Positions 15,591-22,637 of a DNA stretch of 23,348 nt are shown here, in pieces. The translations under genes were made by a program, and so were the position numbers. The stretch covers positions 1 to 23,348 of the forward strand of contig JAUXDE010000012.1 in the NCBI GenBank assembly GCA_030618495.1. Direction: 5' to 3'. Source of the DNA: Clostridia bacterium (GTDB lineage Bacteria; UBA6262; WVXT01; JAUXBS01). Position 1 is the stretch's first letter, and every line of letters starts with the position of its first letter. Under the pieces are notes generated by a model. It saw only the letters and a program-made list of their open reading frames with translations. It was not told the DNA's origin and ran no database searches.

Positions 15591-16505
15591 ATGTTAAGAG
15601 CCATTATTAGATTTCTAAAAAAGAAAATGACTGTCATCATCGTACCACACTCCACCCGTCATCCCATAAGGAGCAGTATATCTTCACTACTCATATTTTT
15701 CATGTTTTTCATATGGGCAGGCTCATTCGGATGGGCTATATGGATTATAAGCAAGAAAATAAATTATGAGGAAACTATTAAAACCAATACGGTCCTGCGG
15801 AAAAAATCCGAATTCCTTGCCAAATCCATGGCGGAAAGCAGGGATTACATTGAAAAAGTCAGTGAAATGGAAACCAAGCTCCGGGGACTGTTAAACTTGA
15901 AATCAAGGAAGAATATTATTGAACCCGCAGGAATCGGCGGCCCCAGCATGCATGACGAAAATATTATTGCCCACCTGTTTGAATCAGGGGAAAATTTCAA
16001 TTCTGAGGAAACCTCAATGAACCTCAGGGAAATGAAAAGAGATTCCTGGCTCACAACACAGGGCTTCCGTGAAATTGAAGGTTACATAGAAGGAGAAAAA
16101 AGCAAGTTACTGGCAACCCCCTGTATTTGGCCCGCTCCGGGCACCATCACGTCAAGGTTCGGCTGGAGAATTCATCCTCTTACAAGAAGGAAGGAATTCC
16201 ACAAGGCAATTGATATCGCAAACAAGAAAGGGATTCCTATACGAGCCACGGCTGACGGCAAAGTCCTATTCTCCGGCTGGCAGGGAAGTTACGGCAGGGC
16301 TATAATGATTGATCACGGGCAGGGTTTTTCTACCAGGTACTGCCATATCCAGACTCTTCTCGTTAAAGCCGGGGAACGAATAAAGAGAGGGCAGACTATC
16401 GCCCTGATAGGCTCAACAGGACGCAGTACAGGTTCTCACCTGCACTATGAAGTCTGGTACCGGGGCAAACCGGTTAACCCGATAAAATACCTGGTGAAGA
16501 AATAG
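15591..16505 (+). CDS. Membrane-anchored M23 peptidoglycan endopeptidase
   Basis: The 304-residue protein has a basic N-terminus with TVIIVPHSTRHP, a transmembrane anchor (about 31-54), a coiled-coil-prone stretch (about 55-105), and an M23/LytM domain (about 178-303). All active-site residues are visible: the Zn ligands H204 and D208 in HKAID and H285 in HLHYE, plus H252 and H283. It should therefore be catalytically active, cutting peptide cross-links in the periplasm. The AAAGGA Shine-Dalgarno lies close to the ATG. The next gene, 45 bp downstream, is a bactofilin. M23 peptidase and bactofilin pairs set cell shape in several bacteria, the filament positioning the enzyme, so this is likely a cell-shape operon. 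Confident of family; specificity not known. Confidence 0.93.
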   Translation: MLRAIIRFLKKKMTVIIVPHSTRHPIRSSISSLLIFFMFFIWAGSFGWAIWIISKKINYEETIKTNTVLRKKSEFLAKSMAESRDYIEKVSEMETKLRGLLNLKSRKNIIEPAGIGGPSMHDENIIAHLFESGENFNSEETSMNLREMKRDSWLTTQGFREIEGYIEGEKSKLLATPCIWPAPGTITSRFGWRIHPLTRRKEFHKAIDIANKKGIPIRATADGKVLFSGWQGSYGRAIMIDHGQGFSTRYCHIQTLLVKAGERIKRGQTIALIGSTGRSTGSHLHYEVWYRGKPVNPIKYLVKK

Positions 16506-16550
16506 TTCTGAAAATTCAAAGATCCTCTCAAATCTATTCCGGAGAACAAC

Positions 16551-17027
16551 ATGTTCGGTAAACCCAACGACAAAAACATAGAAAAGTTCAATAAAATAGA
16601 AACCATTGTCAGTCACCATACTGAAATCAAGGGTAATATGAGTTCAAAGGGAAGCCTGCGTATTGACGGTATTTTTGAAGGTATCATTGAACACGCCGAC
16701 GGCATCATCCTGGGGGAAACGGGAATAATAAAAGGCGACATCAATGCCCAGAACATCGTCATAGGCGGTAAAATAACAGGAAATATCACGGCGGCAGAAA
16801 CCATTGAAATACTTGAAACGGCGCAGGTTTACGGCGACATGAATTCTTCAACGCTTTCAATCGCGGAAGGAGCCATCTTCGAAGGAAACTGCATAATGAC
16901 CAAATCAACATCCACCCAACCCCGCGATGAAAACTCCGGCGCGGGAATTGAAGACTTAGAGGAAAACCGCATTCACTCCAAGGACAACCAATACACCGGA
17001 GAGGGTGCTCACCAGAATCATCGCTGA
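16551..17027 (+). CDS. Bactofilin (polymer-forming cytoskeletal protein)
   Basis: This 158-residue protein has the bactofilin beta-helix core (about 15-120), with short repeats of the form G-x-I-x-G-x-I: IKGNMSSKGSLRIDGIFEGII, then GIIKGDINAQNIVIGGKITGNI, then AQVYGDMNSSTLSIAEGAIFEG. Flexible tails lie on both sides. Bactofilins self-assemble without nucleotide into membrane-associated filaments. GGAGA precedes the ATG. It shares a transcript with the M23 endopeptidase upstream. The hydrophilic C-terminal tail (about 135-158) is encoded by DNA that overlaps, on the opposite strand, the last 72 bp of the AEC transporter gene, so tail length may be constrained or variable. Family identification is firm. 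Confidence 0.93.
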   Translation: MFGKPNDKNIEKFNKIETIVSHHTEIKGNMSSKGSLRIDGIFEGIIEHADGIILGETGIIKGDINAQNIVIGGKITGNITAAETIEILETAQVYGDMNSSTLSIAEGAIFEGNCIMTKSTSTQPRDENSGAGIEDLEENRIHSKDNQYTGEGAHQNHR

Positions 17028-17837
17028 TGCAAATTCAGGATTGGCATCGTATTTCTTAGACAATATATACGCTATTACGGCAGTCGGCATGACTGAACTC
17101 ACTATTACCACTTTACTGCTCAATTCTCCCATAGAGAGAATCCTGACCACCGCCAGCGATGCCGCCAGTCCCGCGCTGAAACGAAACACGGAACCTGCGA
17201 ATGCCAGCTTTAACAATCCCGTATTCCTGAAGTTAATATTGTAACCCACGAAAATAAGCATTGCCGGGATAGTTACAGCTTTGAGCGTATAATTCACCCC
17301 GACAACCAGTCCCGGGATACTTACCCTGCAAACATTCAATACAACACCCAGAATTGCAGCATAGACTATGGGCAATCTGAAAATTTCCTTAAAACCGCTT
17401 TTCCTACTAACCAGGGACACCCCCAGGGTGAAATGACACAAAGTTGTTGTCGTACTGTAAATTACGGCATATGCAGCCCCTTCAGCGCCAAAGAGAACCA
17501 TGTTTAAAGGTATGCCTATAAACGCCGAGTTCATGAACATTATCGGCAGGCAGACTTCTCTCAGCTCAAGCCCGGACAATCGCGAGAAAACAAGCGCAAA
17601 AATCAAGCCTGTTCCAACAACAATCATCGCGGCAAATCCAACGTTTCCAATCGAACCGATACTAATATTGCTCTCCCATAAAACAACCAGGACAAAACAA
17701 GGCATGAGAAAATACAGAATAATATCCACGGCAACATCTATTGCCCTCTTTACGTTTCTTACCCTTATCCTGCCCAGCAGGCACCCTGCCAGCATGAAAA
17801 CGAATACCTTTGAAAAAAGCATATAAATAACATCCAT
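16956..17837 (-). CDS. AEC-family transporter (auxin efflux carrier type permease)
   Basis: This 293-residue membrane protein has about ten hydrophobic segments in two similar halves, the AEC/BASS-like layout. The first half carries the conserved segment MFMNSAFIGIPLNMVLFG with the Asn and Gly-x-Pro helix break, and the second half has VSSVMPTAVIAYILSKKYDAN. Bacterial relatives export or import organic acids such as malonate or malate, but the substrate cannot be read from sequence. AAGGA lies 8 bp before the ATG. It is a single gene, convergent with the bactofilin gene: the two coding regions overlap tail to tail by 72 bp, covering this protein's last membrane helix. Confidence 0.9.
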   Translation of the reverse strand: MDVIYMLFSKVFVFMLAGCLLGRIRVRNVKRAIDVAVDIILYFLMPCFVLVVLWESNISIGSIGNVGFAAMIVVGTGLIFALVFSRLSGLELREVCLPIMFMNSAFIGIPLNMVLFGAEGAAYAVIYSTTTTLCHFTLGVSLVSRKSGFKEIFRLPIVYAAILGVVLNVCRVSIPGLVVGVNYTLKAVTIPAMLIFVGYNINFRNTGLLKLAFAGSVFRFSAGLAASLAVVRILSMGELSSKVVIVSSVMPTAVIAYILSKKYDANPEFASAMILVSTLSGVLVVLGVNAVFL

Positions 17838-17891
17838 AAATATCTTCCTTTAAATAAACTGCTGGTGTGGTATTCTATGTGTAGTATTCTA

Positions 17892-17919
17892 TTGACTTTA
17901 TTGATAATATTGGTATAAT
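17892..17919 (+). promoter_or_regulatory. Sigma70-type promoter of the SurA-N chaperone gene
   Basis: TTGACT (17892-17897), a 16-bp spacer ending in TGG, and TATAAT (17914-17919) form a strong extended -10 promoter. Two copies of GTATTCTAT (17870-17878 and 17884-17892, 14 bp apart) lie immediately upstream and touch the -35 box, as operator half-sites might. Confidence 0.75.
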
Positions 17920-17990
17920 CAAAAAACAAATATAATATAATACAAACCTTATTTTAATGTATTATACCATAAACACAGGAGACAAGTCCA

Positions 17991-18686
17991 ATGATGAATT
18001 ATTTAAGAAAAAGAATGAAAGTATTTTTGTGGATAATAGTCATTACCTTCGTCGGTGGGATATTTCTTATGCAGTACACCGCAAGAAGGTTCAGCAACGA
18101 GGCTGCCGAGGTCAACGGTGTAAAAATACCGTATGAAACTTACAAGCAGCAGTTACAGCAAAGACTGCAAAGCAGTAGGAGCGAAAACCCGGAGGAGGAA
18201 CTCAAGGACGAAGATGTAAAAAGAATCAAGCAGGACGTCATTAGCTACCTTATACTTGAAGAACTCCTGTGGCAGGAAGCCGGTAAATACAACTTGAAAA
18301 TAAGCGACAAGGAACTTGCCGCCACCATACGCTCTTTCCCCCAGTTCCAGAAGGAAGGCCAGTTCTATAATGAAATTTACATGCAGACTCTGAAGTATGC
18401 CTTCCGCACCACCCCGGACAAGTACGAAAAGCGGATAAGAAAAATCCTTATTACAGAAAAAATGAAAAGATTGGTATTCTCAGGTATAAAAATAACGAGC
18501 CGGGAAATAGAACATGAGCGGTTCAGGAGAAACACAGAAAAACCGGAAGAAGGGGAAGAAGACACCCTCCCCGGGACAGTTATGCAGTCAAAGATGATGC
18601 TTCTAAGAAACCGTTGGTTCAACAACATCTATAAGGATGCAAAGATAACAAACAACCTCCAGAGAATAGAAAAATTGGGTTTCTAA
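17991..18686 (+). CDS. Membrane-anchored SurA-N/PpiD-like chaperone without a PPIase domain
   Basis: The protein is 231 residues. A short basic N-terminus and one transmembrane helix (about 9-29) resemble the PpiD anchor. Then follows NEAAEVNGVKIPYETYKQQLQQRL, the start of a SurA_N domain, and a helical region with the usual DVISYLILEELLWQEAGKYNLKISDKELAATI. The C-terminal third is charged and helical. No parvulin-type isomerase domain is present, whereas SurA (about 430) and PpiD (about 620) have one or two. It probably faces the periplasm and holds unfolded outer-membrane proteins; this is inferred. AGGAG precedes the ATG, and a second ATG follows at once (17994). Its TAA shares bases with the TAG of the convergent radical SAM gene. 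Confidence 0.82.
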   Translation: MMNYLRKRMKVFLWIIVITFVGGIFLMQYTARRFSNEAAEVNGVKIPYETYKQQLQQRLQSSRSENPEEELKDEDVKRIKQDVISYLILEELLWQEAGKYNLKISDKELAATIRSFPQFQKEGQFYNEIYMQTLKYAFRTTPDKYEKRIRKILITEKMKRLVFSGIKITSREIEHERFRRNTEKPEEGEEDTLPGTVMQSKMMLLRNRWFNNIYKDAKITNNLQRIEKLGF

Positions 18687-19696
18687 GAACACCCACCCAT
18701 TCCTGCAATATTCACGTCCTCACCGCACCCGGCGCACCTGCCTTCCTTAACCTTTATCACTTCCGTAATATAACCCCTTCTGCGTATAAGAATTTCCCTG
18801 CAGTTCGGGCAGTAGGTGTTGCTCTCGGGTTCCTCCATAACATTGCCCAGGTAAACGTGCCTCAGTTTCTTGACAGCAATATCCCTTGCCATTTCAAGAG
18901 TTGAAAAAGGAGTGGCTTTCACGGTCATTTTGTAACAGGGGTAATACCGGGAAAAATGAACGGGTATGAGTTCCGACAGGGAAGACACCCAGTTTATAAG
19001 TTCCGATATGTCTTCCTTCGTGTCGTTCAGCCCCGGAATAATCAAATTCGTCACTTCAACATGCACCTTCTTCTTGAACATAATCTCAACGGTCCTTAAT
19101 ACATCCCCCAGCCTTCCGCCGCAGTACTTCCTGTAGAATTCATCCTTGAATGATTTCACGTCAACATTGGCGGCATCAATGAAGGGCAAAAGGTTCACCA
19201 GCGGTTCCTCGTTCAGGAACCCGTTGGTAACCAGAATGTTCACCAGGCCTTTATCCTTTATTTTTATTGCCGTTTCGTTCAGGTGTTCGTAGTTGATTAA
19301 AGGTTCGTTGTAAGTATAGGCAACGCCTATTGAACCGCGCGCGCCTGCAAGTTCGGCTATATCATCGGAACCCAGTTCCCTCGCAGGAAGGTCACCCGGA
19401 GCGCGCTGGGAGATTTCATGGTTCTGGCAGAACCGGCAACTCAGGTTACAGCCGGCTGTCCCGAGTGACAGCACCTGGCTTCCCGGGTAAAAATGATACA
19501 GGGGTTTTTTTTCTATGGGGTCGATGTTAACGGAAGTGTACCTGCCGTAGGTCAGGGCGTACAGCTTGCCCCCGTCATTCTTCCTTGTTCCGCATGCGCC
19601 CGTCTTGCCTTCTTCAATAACACATTTATGGGGGCAGAGTGAACAGCGGACCTTGTTTCCTTCATTAAGCGGTGAATAGTATAGGGCTTGCTTCAC
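18683..19696 (-). CDS. amrS: AmmeMemoRadiSam-system-type radical SAM enzyme (AmrS/PflA-like)
   Basis: The 337-residue protein begins with a four-Cys region (C18, C21, C25, C35), then the radical SAM cluster motif CNLSCRFC (C83, C87, C90). Next come AYTYNEPLINYE, ILVTNGF and DVKSFKDEFYRKYCGG, then HFSRYYPCYKM. Two CxxC pairs at the C-terminus (C296/C299, C321/C324) form a probable Zn ribbon. This layout is that of the AmmeMemoRadiSam radical SAM enzyme, related to pyruvate formate-lyase activators; its substrate is not established. The usual partners Memo and AMMECR1 are absent here. It starts with GTG behind AAGGA, 24 bp after rnfB on the same strand, so it is probably the last gene of the rnf operon. 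Confidence 0.9.
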   Translation of the reverse strand: MKQALYYSPLNEGNKVRCSLCPHKCVIEEGKTGACGTRKNDGGKLYALTYGRYTSVNIDPIEKKPLYHFYPGSQVLSLGTAGCNLSCRFCQNHEISQRAPGDLPARELGSDDIAELAGARGSIGVAYTYNEPLINYEHLNETAIKIKDKGLVNILVTNGFLNEEPLVNLLPFIDAANVDVKSFKDEFYRKYCGGRLGDVLRTVEIMFKKKVHVEVTNLIIPGLNDTKEDISELINWVSSLSELIPVHFSRYYPCYKMTVKATPFSTLEMARDIAVKKLRHVYLGNVMEEPESNTYCPNCREILIRRRGYITEVIKVKEGRCAGCGEDVNIAGMGGCS

Positions 19697-19720
19697 TTTA
19701 TATCCTTCGACTCAGGGGTA

Positions 19721-20578
19721 CTACGAGTGATTCGTGGCCTGCGATTCTGCGTTTTTCTTTTTTTTACTTCTTTCTTCAGGCTCTTTGGAGGAGTGTTTCT
19801 CGGTATAAATTATTGTTTTTGAAGGGCACTTTTTCACACAGATACCACAGCCATTACACCTACTGTAATCAATTACCGCAAGATTTTCTTCTATGGTTAT
19901 TGCCTTTTCGGGACAGAACTTGACACATATGCGACAGGCGAAACATCCGGCCTTGCATATCTTCTTGACGGAAGGCCCCTTGTCATGCGAACCGCATTTT
20001 ACGTATACCTCCGCTTTTTCAGGAATAAGTTTTATTACATTAACAGGACACGCTTCTATGCACTTACCGCAAGCCGTGCATTTTTGAGGTATGATTTCAG
20101 GGATTTTTCCAGGCTCCCACCTTATGGCATCAAAGTTACAGGCCTTAACGCAGTCACCCAGTCCAAGACAAGCATACCTGCAGGACTTGAACCCGCCTGC
20201 GACAGAACTTGCAGCATAACATTCATTTATCCCGACATAGTTAAACTTCTGTTCACAATCCCTTCCCCCGCACAGTACCCTCGCCACCCGCCTTTCCCTC
20301 AGTGATGCTTCCCTGCCCAGTATTTCACCTATTTTCTCAACCGTTTCCGTTCCACCCGCGGTACACAGCCCCGGGTCAGCGCCCTCTTTTATCATTGCCT
20401 CCGCATAACCGCTGCATCCGGGAAAACCACAGGCGCCGCAGTTTGCCCCGGGCAGTATTCTCAACAGGTGTTCCTGCCTTGGATCAACAGGCACGGCAAA
20501 TTTCTTCGCCGCAACGGCAAGGATGAAACCGAAAACAAGTCCTATCCCGCCCAATAGTATAACAGTGTTTAAAATCAT
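19721..20578 (-). CDS. rnfB: Rnf complex Fe-S subunit RnfB
   Basis: The 285-residue protein has an N-terminal membrane helix (about 5-25), then the RnfB cluster motif GANCGACGFPGC with a later Cys (C47, C50, C55, C72). At least three clear CxxCxxCxxxCP-type ferredoxin motifs follow (C167-C177, C212-C222, C241-C251). A further cysteine-rich stretch lies at C133-C147. RnfB accepts electrons from ferredoxin and passes them to the membrane subunits. The total number of Fe-S motifs is higher than in proteobacterial RnfB (about 190 residues) and resembles the extended RnfB of anaerobes such as acetogens. A Lys- and Glu-rich tail (261-285) ends the protein. It starts 16 bp after the rnfA stop with only a weak Shine-Dalgarno. 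Confidence 0.95.
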   Translation of the reverse strand: MILNTVILLGGIGLVFGFILAVAAKKFAVPVDPRQEHLLRILPGANCGACGFPGCSGYAEAMIKEGADPGLCTAGGTETVEKIGEILGREASLRERRVARVLCGGRDCEQKFNYVGINECYAASSVAGGFKSCRYACLGLGDCVKACNFDAIRWEPGKIPEIIPQKCTACGKCIEACPVNVIKLIPEKAEVYVKCGSHDKGPSVKKICKAGCFACRICVKFCPEKAITIEENLAVIDYSRCNGCGICVKKCPSKTIIYTEKHSSKEPEERSKKKKNAESQATNHS

Positions 20579-20594
20579 ATTTTAAATAAACTTT

Positions 20595-21182
20595 CTATAA
20601 CCCGAACAAACCTTTAAATCCCAGGAATGCCAGAGACATCAACGCTGCCGTAAAGAATGCAATCGGATAACCTGCCAGCGCCTTCGGTACCGGCGCGGTA
20701 TCCAGCCTTTCCCTGATTCCCGCAAAAAGAATTATCACTACGATAAATCCCAGGGATACCCCTATGGCATAAACCAGCGCCTGTATAAAACTGAAACTAT
20801 AATCCACATGCAGGAAAGAAGCTGCAAGTATCGCGCAGTTCGTGGTGATAAGCGGCAGATAAATCCCGAGGGATTTATAAAGATTGGGAATATATTTTTT
20901 CATAAACAGTTCTTCAAGCTGTACAAGCGAAGCTATGACAAGAATAAAAGTTACTATCTTCAGAAACTCCAGCCCCATGGGTACCAGGAGATAATTATAT
21001 ATAACCCATGTCACCGCCGATGATACGGTCATTACAAATATAACGGCCATACCCATTCCAATGGCGGACTCCATCCTGCCCGAAACCCCGAAGAACGGGC
21101 AAAGACCGATAAACCTGATGAGCACTATGTTGTTAACTATCATTGCTGAAAGAAAAATTCCAAACAGGCTTATTTCGTTCAT
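20595..21182 (-). CDS. rnfA: Rnf complex membrane subunit RnfA
   Basis: This 195-residue protein has six hydrophobic segments and the RnfA/NqrE signatures: FLSAMIVNNIVLIRFIGLCPF near the start, then KSLGIYLPLITTNCAILA with its conserved Thr-Asn-Cys. In characterised Rnf and Nqr structures, the cysteines of the A/E (D/E) pair bind a membrane-buried 2Fe-2S centre; C28 and C116 are the candidates here. The C-terminal half has GIRERLDTAPVPKALAGYPIAF. It pairs with RnfE in the ion-translocating core. Its ATG lies one base after the rnfE stop, so translation is almost certainly coupled. Length is typical. Confidence 0.96.
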   Translation of the reverse strand: MNEISLFGIFLSAMIVNNIVLIRFIGLCPFFGVSGRMESAIGMGMAVIFVMTVSSAVTWVIYNYLLVPMGLEFLKIVTFILVIASLVQLEELFMKKYIPNLYKSLGIYLPLITTNCAILAASFLHVDYSFSFIQALVYAIGVSLGFIVVIILFAGIRERLDTAPVPKALAGYPIAFFTAALMSLAFLGFKGLFGL

Positions 21183-21183
21183 T

Positions 21184-21804
21184 TCATTCCTTTTCTTCCT
21201 TCTTAATCATGTCTTTTTCCGACTGCCTGTTCCTTGTCCAGTTTAGAATGCCCATTAAAGAACCTATGGTAATAAAAGCCCCCGGAGGCAGTATCATAAT
21301 CATAGCAGGATGCGCTATGAAACGGGCTGAACCAAAAATCGTACCGTTTCCCGACACTTCCCTGATAATCCCTATAAGAACGATTACCAGGGTAAATCCC
21401 ACACCCATTCCTATCCCGTCAAGAAGAGCGTCAAATACCCTGTTCCTGTACGCGAATGCCTCCCCGCGGCCCAGTATAATACAGTTTACCACTATCAGCG
21501 GAACGAATATCCCCAATGATTTATGCAGGGGAGGTAGATATGAGGCCATCATAAGATCGATGATGGTTACAAAAGTGGATATAACCACAATGAAAACCGG
21601 TATGCGTATCTGGTCGGGAATCACCCCGCGGATTAAGGAAATAACCACGTTTGAACAGATAAGGACAAAGGTTGCGGCAATCCCCATACCCAGGGCATTT
21701 ATAGCATTATTGGAAACGGCAAGTAAAGGACACAGCCCTATCATTAGAACCAGGACGGGATTTTCCCTGATTAAACCGTTGGTTAATGTTTTTAATCTGT
21801 TCAT
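21184..21804 (-). CDS. rnfE: Rnf complex membrane subunit RnfE
   Basis: The 206-residue protein is homologous to RnfA in inverted topology. Seen signatures are GLIRENPVLVLMIGLCPLLAVSNNAINALGMG near the start and HKSLGIFVPLIVVNCIILGRGEAFA, where the Val-Asn-Cys-Ile motif supplies the second cysteine of the shared 2Fe-2S site. GFTLVIVLIGIIREVSGNG and the conserved PPGAF follow. The charged C-terminus (NRQSEKDMIKKEEKE) is cytoplasmic. The ATG overlaps the rnfG stop by 4 bp (ATGA), and rnfA begins one base after this stop, so G, E and A are translationally coupled. Nothing unusual in length or motifs. Confidence 0.96.
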   Translation of the reverse strand: MNRLKTLTNGLIRENPVLVLMIGLCPLLAVSNNAINALGMGIAATFVLICSNVVISLIRGVIPDQIRIPVFIVVISTFVTIIDLMMASYLPPLHKSLGIFVPLIVVNCIILGRGEAFAYRNRVFDALLDGIGMGVGFTLVIVLIGIIREVSGNGTIFGSARFIAHPAMIMILPPGAFITIGSLMGILNWTRNRQSEKDMIKKEEKE

Positions 21805-22637
21805 TTTCCCTTCCTTCCGGCTGACTCCAGGGCATTCTGAACCGCGTCAATCAAACCCTGGCTGGTAAGAGTTGCGCCGCTGACGGTATCAACTTCCGTT
21901 GTCTGTTCCCTGAGGATTTTGGCGGGTATTTCTGCCTTCACCTTTGCCCAGTACCTCTTTGCCTCCTGCTGTCTTATCACCTTTATGGCCTTAATCCCGC
22001 GGGATTCTATCACAACTTCAACCCTTACCGGACCGGCGGCCCCTTCCCCCCTCCCCCAGTACGAGCCGTCAGGCACACGGTTCAGAATATCCCTCTTGCC
22101 GGTGTAATTTACGTACTCGTTATAAAGGTTAAAACCCTTCTTCACTCCGCCGGTTACCGCGCGGGAGGATATCGTTGCTGCCGTAACCGCATCAATTTTT
22201 CCATCGGAACCGTCACTGGCCAAACACGCTTCTTTCTCTGTCAATCCTCTGAACTGGTCCGTAAACTCTGCTGCGGCTATCTTGTTCCCCAGCCCCGGCG
22301 TCTCCGTCTGGTTTATAATATAAAGGCCTTCTATTTTCCCTTTCATGCTCATCCCGATGAGCATTTTAATCTCTCCGCTGTAACCTTTAACCGATACCGG
22401 CAGGATAAGCCCCGCTTTCCTGCCCTCATCATCATATCCTATATAACAGGCCTCTTTCCGGATTTTTATTTCCTCAAATCCCGAAGAGCGCGGCAAAACG
22501 TCCCTGCGCAGCCTTTCCAGTTCATTTTTCATGTGGGCGTCAATCCTGGGCTTTGTATTTTTATAGGTTACTGCCAGCAGGACCGCAGCGACAGAAGTTA
22601 CAATTGTTAAAACTACAATTTTTTTAATGATTTCCAT
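21801..22637 (-). CDS. rnfG: Rnf complex flavoprotein RnfG with two FMN-binding domains
   Basis: From the ATG at 22637 the product is 278 residues, against about 190-210 for ordinary RnfG. A transmembrane helix (about 7-24) leads to a periplasmic FMN_bind domain with GYSGEIKMLIG, TETPGLG and the flavinylation motif DAVTAAT (149-155). A second FMN_bind-like domain is fused behind it (about 186-275), with GSYWGRGEGAAGPV, IESRGIKAIKV and a perfect Dxx(S/T)GAT motif, DTVSGATLTS (250-259). ApbE would attach FMN to T155 and T256. The frame is open to 22685, but the ATG at 22637 matches normal RnfG N-termini. It overlaps the end of rnfD by 14 bp, with GGGAG upstream inside rnfD. RnfG passes electrons between RnfD and the rest of the complex. 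Confidence 0.93.
   Translation of the reverse strand: MEIIKKIVVLTIVTSVAAVLLAVTYKNTKPRIDAHMKNELERLRRDVLPRSSGFEEIKIRKEACYIGYDDEGRKAGLILPVSVKGYSGEIKMLIGMSMKGKIEGLYIINQTETPGLGNKIAAAEFTDQFRGLTEKEACLASDGSDGKIDAVTAATISSRAVTGGVKKGFNLYNEYVNYTGKRDILNRVPDGSYWGRGEGAAGPVRVEVVIESRGIKAIKVIRQQEAKRYWAKVKAEIPAKILREQTTEVDTVSGATLTSQGLIDAVQNALESAGRKGK

Noticed and set aside
17838-17990. Divergent promoter for the AEC transporter gene
   Set aside because: I found no minus-strand pair of -35 and -10 boxes with acceptable spacing; only the plus-strand promoter is convincing.
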